Source: Marinospirillum sp. (lineage in GTDB: Bacteria > Pseudomonadota > Gammaproteobacteria > Pseudomonadales > Halomonadaceae). From it: a DNA stretch of 22,560 nucleotides. Each line of letters begins with the position of its first letter. The first letter of the stretch is position 1. The notes beneath the pieces are model-generated. The model was not told the DNA's origin, did no database searches, and was given only the letters and a program-made list of their open reading frames with translations. The position numbers and the translations under genes are program-made. The DNA lies in NCBI RefSeq assembly GCF_014859565.1, contig NZ_JACUUA010000045.1, forward strand, positions 1-22,560, read 5' to 3'. Shown here in pieces: positions 10,375 to 19,232 of the stretch.

Positions 10375-11115
10375 CTACCCAAGCCTTGCTGCCGTTGATG
10401 CAACATGACCAGCAAGTAAAGTTATAAATGTCTTCAAGCTGGTCATATCAGATAGGTTCGTGAACTCTCCGGTATCTACCGCACTTCGTTCTGCTGCGAT
10501 AACGGCCGCCGTAGTGTAAAGCTGCTCTTGTATTAATCGCTGACAAAGCAGGTCATACCGCTTGAGATACGATGCACCCTTAAACTCCTCGAACACAAGG
10601 AAGTGTGGCGAAGAGTCACGGACTGAGCGACGTGACCCAGAAGCATCCTCAACCATCATTAACCAGCCAACAAAGGGGCGAGGCTGCTTGCCGAAAGCCT
10701 CTTCACGATAAGCCGTCCATAGGTCATGAGCCGTTCCGATAGCTTCCTCGGTGCGGTTATTGAAATTGTTACCGAACGATGGTCCAACTTGGCTTTTCAG
10801 CTCAATGGCGGCGATCAACTCTCCCTTGTAGATCACCAAGAGATCCCATAATTTCGTCGGCCGGAAGTAACCGGGCAAGGTCAGCATGCCCTTGTTCAAG
10901 TATATATCGGCGTGGGCCAGCCCGTTAGCTTCGATGATGTCTCGTATCAAGGCCAAAAAACCGTCCATATTGTTGCCTGCGGTCACGCCTGCACGCTCCC
11001 CTTGGTCGACCTTGCCCGATTCAATTTGCTTCTGTTTTGCTGCTTCGCGGCTTTTCCAAAATACCTTTACGGCTTCACAAGCTTTCTGTTCGTAATCGAC
11101 TAGATCAAGTGCCAT
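10375..11115 (-). CDS. Type II restriction endonuclease, XhoI/PaeR7I family (CTCGAG)
   Basis: The 246-residue protein resembles the XhoI/PaeR7I restriction endonucleases, which cut the palindrome CTCGAG. The nuclease core is visible as a PD-(D/E)xK arrangement: D91 (in [13 protein letters not shown]), then E105-x-K107 in [16 protein letters not shown], followed by the conserved [15 protein letters not shown] segment. The gene begins directly at the stop of the methyltransferase gene (TAA then ATG), and its GGAGG ribosome site is formed by the last methyltransferase codons, so its translation depends on the partner being translated first. It converges on rsmB with only 34 bases between the stops and no clear terminator. 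Cleavage specificity is inferred from family membership. Confidence 0.88.
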   Translation of the reverse strand: MALDLVDYEQKACEAVKVFWKSREAAKQKQIESGKVDQGERAGVTAGNNMDGFLALIRDIIEANGLAHADIYLNKGMLTLPGYFRPTKLWDLLVIYKGELIAAIELKSQVGPSFGNNFNNRTEEAIGTAHDLWTAYREEAFGKQPRPFVGWLMMVEDASGSRRSVRDSSPHFLVFEEFKGASYLKRYDLLCQRLIQEQLYTTAAVIAAERSAVDTGEFTNLSDMTSLKTFITLLAGHVASTAARLG

Positions 11116-12828
11116 TTATCCTCCATTACCACCAAGAGCAGATCGTTCTTGATAAGTGAGACCGTAGAGCTTGAACGCCGCTCGGTTACAAGCCTGCACA
11201 TCTCGCTTTATCGCAGCCTCGGCCAACTCGCGGCCTAGCGTTTCAGGCACATCTACCCATCGAGGAATACGAATACGGCGTAAGTACTGCGCTTGGAAGC
11301 GAAGGAATCCACCACGCATTTTTGTCGAATAGGTCGCTATAAACAGTCGAGTAACAGCAGATAACAACAGAGCTTGCAAGGCTCTTAAATCCCAATCATC
11401 TGACGTGACATAATAAAGATTATGGTGAGGATAAAGCCCGCCTTCTTCAAAAACGATATGTGCTTCACCCTTGATGTCTGGAATTAGAAGCTTCGGTCTC
11501 TCAGCTAGTGCTGGGGTAATACGGTCAATCGTGCGATACCAGTTGTCCGGAACCTTTTTTGCGCAGTGACGCGCCCCAATTACCTCCCGTCGAGCCTCAA
11601 GGTAACGCCTTAGACGCGGATACTCGTCAAGATCAACAAGTCCACCCGCATCAGCAAAAGGGTTAATAACACCTTGCCCCCGCCACCTCACCTCGCCGGA
11701 TATAATATCTTTGGTTGTCACCAGCGCTAACTTTCGGTCTGGCTCAACATCAAGCGTTTCGAAGTCACCAATGAATTCCTTGTCTGCGCCTGTTGCAACA
11801 CCGATCCCCACTTTGCATCCCGCCTCTTCCAGCAAGGGGAAGCAGCTTTCTATACGCCGAATAAGCGCCATATGGTCGGATGACCCCAGCAACCATGGTT
11901 CCACACCGTTGGTGACCTTGGCAAGTTCTCGCGCTTGGTCGGTATCTTTCGGTAACGTCTGTGCGCACAATAAATTAGCTAAGGTGGTCAATGCCACCCG
12001 ATCAATGGCCGGACGGTGGGCTATGCGTGTTACCCCCGGCGCTTCACGACTGATAATAGTGATCGCTGGATAGGCAATCACATCAGAATGGAAAGCCGGT
12101 GTATCCACCATGTCGACATAGACTTTCAGGTGGAACCCCTCAGCCACGAGGTTACGCAGTGGCCCACCATAGCGGTTTTTCATCCAACGATCAGCACAGA
12201 TGAATCCAAGATGGCCTCCATCGGACAAAACCGACAGCGACCGCTCAATAAATGGAATATAGATATCAGCCCGGTCATACATCGTTTGGTAGCGGCTGCG
12301 GTATTCGGTTAGCAGCGGAGCAGGTATCAGCTCTTGGCGGACATAGGGAGGATTACCCACCACAAAATCGAATTCACCCTCTAGCGATGCCAGCAGAAAG
12401 TCCCCTTGCGATAGCCAGATGTCCGCCAAGGCCATTGCGGTATTTGCAGCTATACCTTCTCGCTTGAGAAGCGCGACAACAGAAGCCTGGGTACTGCTGA
12501 AGGTATCGTGGTGCAACTCAACAGCATGGATCGCATTACCCAACTCTTCGAGCGCGGAACCATTCGGCCTTGCTACCCGCCACGCACTCAGCAGCCGCTT
12601 GATAATCGGAAGCAGAAAATCCCCACCGCCAAATGAGGGTTCCAAAAGCCGCTTTTCGTGGAGCGGTTGATCTTCTGTATATCCAGCCAGATCAAGAATG
12701 AAATCCACAACTTCTCGACGCGTGAAAACTGCGCCCCGAGAGCTGATCTCGGGGTTCAAAGCCAAACGATCTATTGCAGCCTTCACTTTCTGAGAGGCGC
12801 AAGCGGGGTTTGGTAATTCAAGTGTCAT
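11116..12828 (-). CDS. Type II DNA adenine-N6 methyltransferase, XhoI/PaeR7I family
   Basis: This is the protective partner of the XhoI-like endonuclease, expected to methylate adenine N6 in CTCGAG. It has the SAM-binding motif [11 protein letters not shown] and then the catalytic motif [10 protein letters not shown] (NPPY), followed by a long C-terminal target-recognition region. This SAM-motif-first order fits gamma-class N6-adenine enzymes. From the ATG at 12828 it is 570 residues, close to known members. A TTG at 12843 adds MQSTQ and has AAAGG 7 bases upstream, but it also overlaps a likely -10 element, so the start is uncertain. It follows the lpxL-like gene in the same orientation with 84 bases between. 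No controller (C) protein gene is present. The codon mix looks less CTG-rich than the neighbouring core genes, fitting acquisition by transfer. Confidence 0.88.
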   Translation of the reverse strand: MTLELPNPACASQKVKAAIDRLALNPEISSRGAVFTRREVVDFILDLAGYTEDQPLHEKRLLEPSFGGGDFLLPIIKRLLSAWRVARPNGSALEELGNAIHAVELHHDTFSSTQASVVALLKREGIAANTAMALADIWLSQGDFLLASLEGEFDFVVGNPPYVRQELIPAPLLTEYRSRYQTMYDRADIYIPFIERSLSVLSDGGHLGFICADRWMKNRYGGPLRNLVAEGFHLKVYVDMVDTPAFHSDVIAYPAITIISREAPGVTRIAHRPAIDRVALTTLANLLCAQTLPKDTDQARELAKVTNGVEPWLLGSSDHMALIRRIESCFPLLEEAGCKVGIGVATGADKEFIGDFETLDVEPDRKLALVTTKDIISGEVRWRGQGVINPFADAGGLVDLDEYPRLRRYLEARREVIGARHCAKKVPDNWYRTIDRITPALAERPKLLIPDIKGEAHIVFEEGGLYPHHNLYYVTSDDWDLRALQALLLSAVTRLFIATYSTKMRGGFLRFQAQYLRRIRIPRWVDVPETLGRELAEAAIKRDVQACNRAAFKLYGLTYQERSALGGNGG

Positions 12829-12840
12829 TTGTGTCGATTG

Positions 12841-12878
12841 CAAAGTATAACCTTTGTATATTGGTGCACAAAATTAAA
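12841..12878 (-). promoter_or_regulatory. Putative methyltransferase promoter with an inverted repeat
   Basis: On the minus strand TTGTGC, a 16-base spacer and TATACT form a plausible promoter ending about 15 bases before the ATG at 12828. The arms CAAAG (12841-12845) and CTTTG (12852-12856), 6 bases apart, overlap the -10 region and could be an operator, for example for autoregulation by the methyltransferase. Assigned by eye only. Confidence 0.35.
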
Positions 12879-12912
12879 CCACTAACGTACCTGTGAGGAC
12901 AGCGATAAAAAC

Positions 12913-13836
12913 TCACTTATAAGGATTACGGCTGCCTTCCGGAACCCGCTTGAAGCGTTTGTAAGCCCACTGATATTGATCCGGTGCATAAGCAATAATC
13001 TGCTCAACACTGGCATTCACTCCGGTGGCAGCAATCACTTCATCCGGGTCGTAGACTCGCTCATCCGCAGGAATCAGGATCAACTCATATCCAGCACCAG
13101 CAGGCAGGCGTTTTGCCAGTGCAGTGAACACCCGTGCGCCAGTTTTTTGTACCAGCTTGGGCAACAAGGTGGCTGTCATGGCTGGATGCCCATAAAAGGG
13201 CGCAAAAACGCCACCCTGCCCTGCATCCGGCACCTGATCCGGTAAAATCCCCACCGCTTCTCCGCGTTTTAATGCCTTGAGCAGACCAGCCACACCTTTA
13301 ACATCAGCCGGAACCAGCTTGCCACCGGTGCGGCAACGTCCGTTACGAATTAACGAATCCAGCTCACGAATGCGTGGCGGTGAGTACATGCTAGTCAAGA
13401 GGAGCTGCTGAGGAAGCCACTGGCCAAGCATCTCCCATTGTCCAATATGTGGCCCCAGCAAGATGATCGGTTTACCCTGTTGCCGGGCAAGATCCAGCAA
13501 CTCGGCACCCTGCACCTTTTGTACGCTACTTAGCACCTTGGCTGCGGGTGCCATCCACATGTAACCCATTTCCAGCATAGTGCGGGTACTTTCAATCAAC
13601 GACTGACGCGCCAGCTGGTCACGCTGCTTTACATCCAGATGTGGGAAAGCCAGCCCCACATTCACCTGACTCAAATGGCGTTCACGTTGCACAAAGCGCC
13701 AGATCATTGCAGCAATTGGCACGGCTAGAGCTTGCAGCCATTTAAGTGGCAGGCGCGACAATAACCACCAGACAGTACGGATAAAAAAAGCTTTAACCGG
13801 GTGGGAGTATTTATCTTTTTTCACAAGTCGTATCAC
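12913..13836 (-). CDS. LpxL/HtrB-family lipid A acyltransferase
   Basis: The 307-residue membrane-associated protein belongs to the LpxL/LpxM lysophospholipid acyltransferase family, which adds a secondary acyl chain to lipid A at the inner membrane. A hydrophobic N-terminal anchor (about residues 15-48) is followed by the catalytic HX4E motif at H130-E135 (LLGPHIGQWEML). The later GILPDQVP and FAPFYGHPAMT blocks are also typical. The start is a GTG one base beyond the DUF2782 stop (TGAAGTG), so translation is coupled to that gene. Whether it transfers laurate, a hydroxylated chain or another acyl group cannot be read from sequence. Its end faces the restriction-modification genes in the same orientation, with no terminator seen, so read-through into the methyltransferase is possible. 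Confidence 0.88.
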   Translation of the reverse strand: MIRLVKKDKYSHPVKAFFIRTVWWLLSRLPLKWLQALAVPIAAMIWRFVQRERHLSQVNVGLAFPHLDVKQRDQLARQSLIESTRTMLEMGYMWMAPAAKVLSSVQKVQGAELLDLARQQGKPIILLGPHIGQWEMLGQWLPQQLLLTSMYSPPRIRELDSLIRNGRCRTGGKLVPADVKGVAGLLKALKRGEAVGILPDQVPDAGQGGVFAPFYGHPAMTATLLPKLVQKTGARVFTALAKRLPAGAGYELILIPADERVYDPDEVIAATGVNASVEQIIAYAPDQYQWAYKRFKRVPEGSRNPYK

Positions 13837-13837
13837 T

Positions 13838-14116
13838 TCACCACTTAAAGAGGATCCAGCTTGGAATCAGCAGACGGCCACGCTCACGACGATCCAGCGC
13901 ACCATCCCCTTCGGAATCCACCAGATAATAGGGCTCACCCACTTTCGGAATGACCTTGATGGCATACAGCTGGCCATTAATACGGTATTCCTCGATGGTT
14001 TGATCTGCTTCCTGACGAATGGTGATTTCCGGCTCCGGATTATTGGCCTGTGCCGACAGCATCAAACTGCTGCTCAGCAGAACCGCCAGCAGAGCCGCTT
14101 GTAATAGTATTTTCAT
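13838..14116 (-). CDS. Small exported DUF2782 protein
   Basis: The 92-residue protein starts with a signal peptide (hydrophobic residues 4-20, likely cleaved after SAQA at about residue 24). The mature part of about 68 residues (PEPEITIRQEADQTIEEYRI, then LYAIKVIPKVGEPYYLVD and an end in IPSWILFKW) matches the DUF2782 family found next to polA in Pseudomonas and relatives. Function is unknown. The DGALDRRERGR segment after YLVDSEG looks EF-hand-like in spacing but is too short to claim calcium binding. It has a GGAGA ribosome site 10 bases before the ATG and is probably co-transcribed with the lpxL-like gene. Confidence 0.85.
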   Translation of the reverse strand: MKILLQAALLAVLLSSSLMLSAQANNPEPEITIRQEADQTIEEYRINGQLYAIKVIPKVGEPYYLVDSEGDGALDRRERGRLLIPSWILFKW

Positions 14117-14241
14117 CAGGTTTTTCTCCAGGGGATGCGTAGACCAGTAGAGTTCAGTATCCTTAACTGAATCCAGTAATTGTCATTCTAACGCAAACTG
14201 ACTTTTTGCCCTACTCATCACCGACAGCCCGGAATAACATC
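14117..14241. promoter_or_regulatory. Divergent promoter region between the DUF2782 gene and polA
   Basis: This 125-base region separates two divergent genes. It contains an inverted repeat TTCAGT (14153-14158) and ACTGAA (14166-14171) with a 7-base loop, placed where it could serve either promoter. No confident -10/-35 pair was picked. Confidence 0.35.
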
Positions 14242-17028
14242 ATGCCTCCTGCATCCAATCAGCCGCCCCTCATTCTGGTCGATGGCTCGTCTTATCTTTA
14301 CCGCGCCTTTCATGCCCTGCCGCCGCTGATCACCTCCAACGGGCAGCCTACCGGAGCCATCAAGGGTGTGCTGAACATGCTGCGCAGCCTGATCAAAACC
14401 TGGCCGGATAGCCCAATGGGTGTGGTGTTTGATGCCAAGGGTCCGACTTTTCGTGATGAGTTGTTTGCAGAGTACAAGTCACACCGCCCACCCATGCCGG
14501 ATGACCTGCGCAGCCAGATTGAGCCGCTGCACGCCTGCATCAAAGCACTGGGGTTGCCGCTGTTTTGTGTGGAAGGTGTTGAAGCAGATGATGTGATCGG
14601 CACCCTGGCTCGACAGGCTGCCGCCGAAGGTCGCAGGGTGGTGATTTCGACCGGTGACAAGGACATGGCACAGCTGGTCTGCCCGCTGGTTTCGCTGGTG
14701 AATACCATGACCGGCAACCATCTGGATGAAGCCGGTGTACTGGAAAAATACGGCATCGGCCCGGAGTTGATCATCGATTTTCTGGCGTTGATGGGTGACA
14801 AGTCGGACAACATTCCCGGAGTGCCGGGTGTCGGTGAAAAAACCGCGCTGGCTCTGCTGCAAGGCATTGGTGGGTTGGATGAGCTGTACACCAATCTGGA
14901 CAAGGTAGCATCACTGGATTTTCGTGGTGCCAAAACCACCGGCAAAAAGCTGGCAGACCATAAAGAACTGGCTTACCTCTCTTACCAGCTGGCCACCATC
15001 AAAACCGACTGTGACTTACCGCTGGCTCTAGATGCCCTCGATATTGCCCACCCGGACACCGAAGCCCTGCGCAGCCTTTACACCCAACTGGAATTCAGAG
15101 GCTGGCTGAATGATTTGCAACACTCAGATGCATCCAGCCCATCGGCAGGCGACACCACCAGCATGACACCTGATCAGGCAGTTAATCAGCCACTCACCAC
15201 CCCCAGCAAGACGCAGCATGAGACCCTTTATGAAACCCTGCTGCAACAGGCGGATCTGGATCGCTGGCTGGACAAACTGCGTCAGACCGGTTGTTTTGCG
15301 TTTGATACCGAAACCACCAGCCTGAACTACATGCAAGCTAAGCTGGTGGGTGTCTCTTTTGCTGTACAGGCCGGTGAAGCTGCTTATGTACCCCTGGCTC
15401 ATGATTATCCCGGTGTACCGGAGCAACTGAATCGTGAAGCCGTGTTACAGCAACTCAAACCCCTGCTGGAAGATCCTCAGCTGGGCAAAATCGGCCAGAA
15501 CCTGAAATACGATATGAGTGTGCTGGCACACTACGGCATCCAGCTGTGCGGCATCCAAGCCGATACCATGCTGGAATCCTACGTGTTGAACTCCACCGCG
15601 ATCCGCCATGACATGGACTCACTGGCACTCAGATATCTGGGTCATACCAATGTCAGTTTTGAGGACATTGCCGGTAAAGGTGTCAAACAGCTGACCTTTG
15701 ATCAGATCGAACTGGAAAAAGCCAGTTTTTACGCAGCGGAAGATGCCGACATCACCCTGCGCCTGCATCAGGTTTTAAGCCCACAAGTTAAGACAACCGG
15801 GCGACTGCAGGAAGTACTGGAAAAACTGGAACTGCCACTGGTCAGCCTGTTATCAAAAATTGAACGCAACGGTGTCAAAATTGATGTGCCCCACCTGCAG
15901 CGTCACTCACAGGAAATGGCACGGCGTATTCTGGAGCTGGAAGAAGAAGCGCACCAACTGGCTGGCCGTGCGTTTAATCTGGGTTCTCCCAAACAGCTGG
16001 CCGAGATCCTCTTCACCGAGCAAAAACTGCCAGTGAAGAAAAAAACCCCCAAGGGCGCACCTTCTACGGCTGAAGCCATATTGGAAGAACTGGCACTGGA
16101 TTTCCCCCTACCCAGAGTCATCATGGAACATCGCGGCCTGTCAAAGCTGCGCAACACCTACACTGACAAACTGCCACAACTGGTCGAGCCTCGCACCGGG
16201 CGGGTGCATACCAGTTACCATCAGGCCGTCACCGCAACGGGTCGCTTGTCCAGCTCTGATCCCAACCTGCAGAACATTCCGATTCGTAGTGAAGAAGGTC
16301 GTCGCATTCGTCAGGCATTTATTGCCGAACCCGGTTTTAAACTGGTAGCTGCAGACTATTCACAAATAGAGCTGCGCATCATGGCACATCTGTCCGGTGA
16401 TGAAGGGCTGTTAAAAGCCTTTGCTGCCGGACAGGACATTCACCGCGCCACTGCAGCAGAGGTGTTTGGTCTGCAGCCGGATCAGGTCAGTAATGATCAA
16501 CGGCGTAGTGCCAAGGCCATCAACTTTGGCCTGATTTATGGCATGAGTGCTTTTGGTTTATCCCGTCAGTTACATATTGATCCGGCACAAGCCAAAATTT
16601 ATATCGAAAGGTATTTTGAGCGTTATCCGGGCGTGCGGCGTTATATGGATTCCACCCGCAGCAGTGCAGCTGAACAAGGTTATGTGGAAACCCTGTTTGG
16701 GCGCAGGCTGTATCTGCCGGAAATCAATTCCAGTAACTTTAACCAGCGTCAGGGAGCGGAGCGCACCGCCATCAACGCTCCCATGCAGGGAACCGCTGCG
16801 GACATCATGAAAGCTGCGATGCTGGCGGTGGATCAGTGGCTGGAAAACTCTGGGCTGGAAGCACGTATTATCATGCAGGTGCACGATGAGTTGGTATTTG
16901 AGGTGAAAGAAGATCAGGTGGAAGCGCTGATTCAAGGCATACGCCCTTGTATGGAAAATACCGCCAGGCTGGATGTACCCCTGCTGGTGGAAGCCGCCAG
17001 TGGCAATAACTGGGATGAAGCCCACTGA
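14242..17028 (+). CDS. polA: DNA polymerase I
   Basis: PolA fills gaps and removes RNA primers during replication and repair. With the ATG at 14242 it is 928 residues, the same length as E. coli Pol I, and key residues fall on identical numbers. The 5'-3' exonuclease domain is residues 1 to about 320. The proofreading exonuclease has D355 and E357 (FDTETTSLN), Y497 and D501. The polymerase domain has D705 ([11 protein letters not shown]) and D882 ([10 protein letters not shown]), with [16 protein letters not shown] as the O-helix. All three activities therefore look intact. A TTG at 14206 would add 12 unmatched residues. The stop overlaps the start of the downstream ferredoxin-like gene (TGATG). 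Confidence 0.97.
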   Translation: MPPASNQPPLILVDGSSYLYRAFHALPPLITSNGQPTGAIKGVLNMLRSLIKTWPDSPMGVVFDAKGPTFRDELFAEYKSHRPPMPDDLRSQIEPLHACIKALGLPLFCVEGVEADDVIGTLARQAAAEGRRVVISTGDKDMAQLVCPLVSLVNTMTGNHLDEAGVLEKYGIGPELIIDFLALMGDKSDNIPGVPGVGEKTALALLQGIGGLDELYTNLDKVASLDFRGAKTTGKKLADHKELAYLSYQLATIKTDCDLPLALDALDIAHPDTEALRSLYTQLEFRGWLNDLQHSDASSPSAGDTTSMTPDQAVNQPLTTPSKTQHETLYETLLQQADLDRWLDKLRQTGCFAFDTETTSLNYMQAKLVGVSFAVQAGEAAYVPLAHDYPGVPEQLNREAVLQQLKPLLEDPQLGKIGQNLKYDMSVLAHYGIQLCGIQADTMLESYVLNSTAIRHDMDSLALRYLGHTNVSFEDIAGKGVKQLTFDQIELEKASFYAAEDADITLRLHQVLSPQVKTTGRLQEVLEKLELPLVSLLSKIERNGVKIDVPHLQRHSQEMARRILELEEEAHQLAGRAFNLGSPKQLAEILFTEQKLPVKKKTPKGAPSTAEAILEELALDFPLPRVIMEHRGLSKLRNTYTDKLPQLVEPRTGRVHTSYHQAVTATGRLSSSDPNLQNIPIRSEEGRRIRQAFIAEPGFKLVAADYSQIELRIMAHLSGDEGLLKAFAAGQDIHRATAAEVFGLQPDQVSNDQRRSAKAINFGLIYGMSAFGLSRQLHIDPAQAKIYIERYFERYPGVRRYMDSTRSSAAEQGYVETLFGRRLYLPEINSSNFNQRQGAERTAINAPMQGTAADIMKAAMLAVDQWLENSGLEARIIMQVHDELVFEVKEDQVEALIQGIRPCMENTARLDVPLLVEAASGNNWDEAH

Positions 17029-17333
17029 TGCCTTGGTTACAGCTGCCCGATCATCCGGCCATTGAAATGCAGCCAGACGAGACCCTGCTACAGGCATTAC
17101 ATCGCGCCGGAATCATCTGGCGCGAAGCCTGCCTGAATGGTGTTTGTGGTGTCTGTGCCTGCCAGCTGAAAAGTGGCAGTGTCCACTACGCCACACGCAA
17201 GCCTCATGGCCTCACCTCTCAGGAACAGCAACAAGGGCAGATCCTGCCTTGTATTGCCCTGCCTGCATCAGAGCAGCTGCTTCTGGGTAAACCCAGCTAC
17301 CCAGTGCAGCACCGGGATCTTAACGGTTTATAA
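17028..17333 (+). CDS. Small plant-type [2Fe-2S] ferredoxin-like protein
   Basis: The 101-residue protein carries the plant-type 2Fe-2S ligand pattern C35-x4-C40-x2-C43 (ACLNGVCGVC) with the fourth ligand at C75 (ILPCIA); C45 is an extra cysteine. It is a soluble one-electron carrier, and its redox partner cannot be told from the window. The start overlaps the polA stop by one base (TGATG), so it is translated with polA. It ends just before a hairpin terminator. It could feed an oxygenase or reductase elsewhere in the genome. Confidence 0.88.
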   Translation: MPWLQLPDHPAIEMQPDETLLQALHRAGIIWREACLNGVCGVCACQLKSGSVHYATRKPHGLTSQEQQQGQILPCIALPASEQLLLGKPSYPVQHRDLNGL

Positions 17334-17334
17334 C

Positions 17335-17360
17335 AAAAAGCGGCTTAAGGCCGCTTTTTT
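17335..17360. terminator. Bidirectional rho-independent terminator between the ferredoxin-like gene and fabV
   Basis: The hairpin is AAAAAGCGGC, loop TTAAG, GCCGCTTTTTT. A-runs and T-runs flank the GC stem on both sides, so it can end transcription of the polA-ferredoxin unit (plus) and of fabV (minus). Confidence 0.9.
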
Positions 17361-17380
17361 GTTGGATTTGAATCAGTCGA

Positions 17381-18589
17381 TCAGTTCACTTCGGCCACAG
17401 AAAAGTGCACTTCCGGTGAAACATCCGCATCATAATCTACATCTTCACGTTCAAAACCAAACAGTTTAAGGAAGTCGTGTTTGTAACCGGCATAATCCGT
17501 CAGTTCAAACAGGTTGTCGTTGTTAACCTTTGCCCAGAGCTGCTTGCAAGCTTCCTGAACATCATCACGCAGCTCCCAGTCATCCAGGCGCAGGCGACCG
17601 GCTTCATCCAGATCCATGCCCTGTCCATCTTCACGGAATAACTGGGTACGATACAGGCGGTTCAGCTGCTCAATGGTGCCTTCATGCAGACCCTGATCCT
17701 TCATCACCTTGTAGACCAGTGCAATGTACAAAGGCATTACCGGGATGGCAGCAGAAGCCTGGGTGACCACTGACTTGAGTACTGCCACATTGGCTGTACC
17801 AGCGTATTTTTCCGACAACTGACGATTGAGTTCAGCAGCGGCACGATCCAGATCTTCCTTGGCTTTACCCAGCGCCCCATGCCAGTAAATCGGCCAGGTG
17901 ATTTCAGTACCGATATAACTGAAGGCTGCCGTTTTAACACCCTTGGCCAGTACACCGGCCTGATCCAGTGCCTGCATCCACAGCTCCCAATCTTCACCAC
18001 CCATCACCTGAATGGTATCAGCAATTTCTTCTTCGGTGGCTGGCTCTACTTCGGCTTCGATGATCTGATCTTTGTTGGTGTCTATCGCAGTGGAGCGATA
18101 CACCTCACCAATCGGCTTCAGGGCTGAGCGCTTGAGTTCACCAGTATCCGGCAATTTACGAACCGGGGAGGCCAGGGAATAAATCACCAGATCCACTTCG
18201 CCCATATCCGCCTTGATCATTTCAATCGCTTTTTCGCGTACTTCATTGGAGAAAGCATCACCATTAATGGAGCGAGCATATAAACCAGCCTTCTGTGCTT
18301 CCTGCTCAAATGCCCAGGAGTTGTACCAGCCTGCAGTACCGGGTTTACGTTCGGTGGCAGGTTTTTCAAAAAACACACCCAGAGTTGCCGCTCCATAACC
18401 AAAAGCGGCCGTGATACGAGCAGCCAGCCCATAACCACTGGAGGCACCAATTACCAGCACCTTTTTAGGTCCATCCTTTTTGACACCCTGCTGTCTGGTT
18501 ACAGCAATCTGCTCTTCAACGTTCTTGTAACAACCTGTCGGATGTGTTGTCGTACAAATGAATCCACGGTACTTCGGCTTGATGATCAT
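17381..18589 (-). CDS. fabV: Enoyl-[acyl-carrier-protein] reductase FabV (trans-2-enoyl-CoA reductase type)
   Basis: FabV reduces trans-2-enoyl-ACP with NADH in the last step of the type II fatty acid elongation cycle. The 402-residue protein has the nucleotide-binding motif [13 protein letters not shown] (glycines 48-54) and the active-site Y235-x8-K244 ([12 protein letters not shown]), the spacing that sets FabV apart from FabI (Y-x6-K). The C-terminal [13 protein letters not shown] and [14 protein letters not shown] segments are also family hallmarks. FabV enzymes are known to be much less sensitive to triclosan than FabI. GAGG lies 7 bases before the ATG. It is transcribed alone, convergent with polA-ferredoxin. 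Confidence 0.95.
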   Translation of the reverse strand: MIIKPKYRGFICTTTHPTGCYKNVEEQIAVTRQQGVKKDGPKKVLVIGASSGYGLAARITAAFGYGAATLGVFFEKPATERKPGTAGWYNSWAFEQEAQKAGLYARSINGDAFSNEVREKAIEMIKADMGEVDLVIYSLASPVRKLPDTGELKRSALKPIGEVYRSTAIDTNKDQIIEAEVEPATEEEIADTIQVMGGEDWELWMQALDQAGVLAKGVKTAAFSYIGTEITWPIYWHGALGKAKEDLDRAAAELNRQLSEKYAGTANVAVLKSVVTQASAAIPVMPLYIALVYKVMKDQGLHEGTIEQLNRLYRTQLFREDGQGMDLDEAGRLRLDDWELRDDVQEACKQLWAKVNNDNLFELTDYAGYKHDFLKLFGFEREDVDYDADVSPEVHFSVAEVN

Positions 18590-18641
18590 GCGAGTGCCTC
18601 AATTAAAATCTTGTAAGAGTCTGAAAAATCAGCAGTGGCCT

Positions 18642-18668
18642 ATTATAAACACCTGGGAAGGCTGTCAC
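18642..18668 (-). promoter_or_regulatory. Putative fabV promoter
   Basis: On the minus strand a perfect TATAAT (18647-18642) is preceded by GTGACA (18668-18663, 5 of 6 to TTGACA) with a spacer of 15 bases, shorter than the usual 17. It lies 52 bases upstream of the fabV ATG. The -10 is convincing; the -35 is tentative. Confidence 0.5.
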
Positions 18669-18772
18669 ACCCTCCATTGCAACAAAACACCTGCATCTGC
18701 CTCAGTTCAGAGCTAAGATGCGGCTTTAGCGTCCTTTAATCCAAGCGTTTGAAAACCACCAGGGATCAAAAA

Positions 18773-19210
18773 ATGGTATACCGCAGTTTTTGGTTTGTTA
18801 TCGCTTTGTTACTCTTTTCGATTGGCTCGACACAAGCGGCCAGCCTGCCGGAGGATTTTATTCTTCTCAAGCCGAGCGAGATTTACAAAGGAAAGCTTGG
18901 CGAGCGGGAAGTGGTGAGATTTTACTTCACACTGGATCGTACACTTGATCTGGTACTTGAAAGCAAGACACCCTCCCGTACCAATAATGTTTATCCCGAT
19001 GCGGTACTGTTTTATCCCGATGGCCGCGTTATTACGCGCGACTGGAGTAGCGGTGAGGGACGCAATTTCCGTATTCAGCGGCGACTGGATGCAGGCACTT
19101 ATGTATTGCGTGTTGAAGATGGCCGAGGCTGCGGTTCCTTACATGGCTGCCCGGAGATCAATCGTGACTACATGATCGAGTTTACGGTCACTGAAGTCAG
19201 TCTCTTCTGA
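18773..19210 (+). CDS. Small exported protein with a PPC-like beta-sandwich
   Basis: From the ATG at 18773 (AGGGA 8 bases upstream) this gene encodes 145 residues; an in-frame TTG at 18749 would add eight charged residues before the signal peptide. Residues 4-22 are a clear signal peptide, likely cut after TQA. The mature part resembles the bacterial pre-peptidase C-terminal (PPC) fold: a GKLGEREVVRFYF strand, LDLVLES, DAVLFYPDGRVI, and LDAGTYVLRVED before a final strand. Two cysteines (C120, C126) could form a disulfide. There is no peptidase domain, so the fold stands alone. It lies 22 bases upstream of asmA on the same strand and probably forms an operon with it. I do not recognise a named family; the fold call is inference. 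Confidence 0.7.
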   Translation: MVYRSFWFVIALLLFSIGSTQAASLPEDFILLKPSEIYKGKLGEREVVRFYFTLDRTLDLVLESKTPSRTNNVYPDAVLFYPDGRVITRDWSSGEGRNFRIQRRLDAGTYVLRVEDGRGCGSLHGCPEINRDYMIEFTVTEVSLF

Positions 19211-19232
19211 ACATTATAAGGAGTTATGACCA

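Noticed and set aside
12893..12916. GTGAG/CTCAC hairpin at the lpxL-like gene end as a terminator
   Set aside because: The stem is short, the loop is long and no T-run follows on the minus strand, so read-through toward the methyltransferase remains possible.
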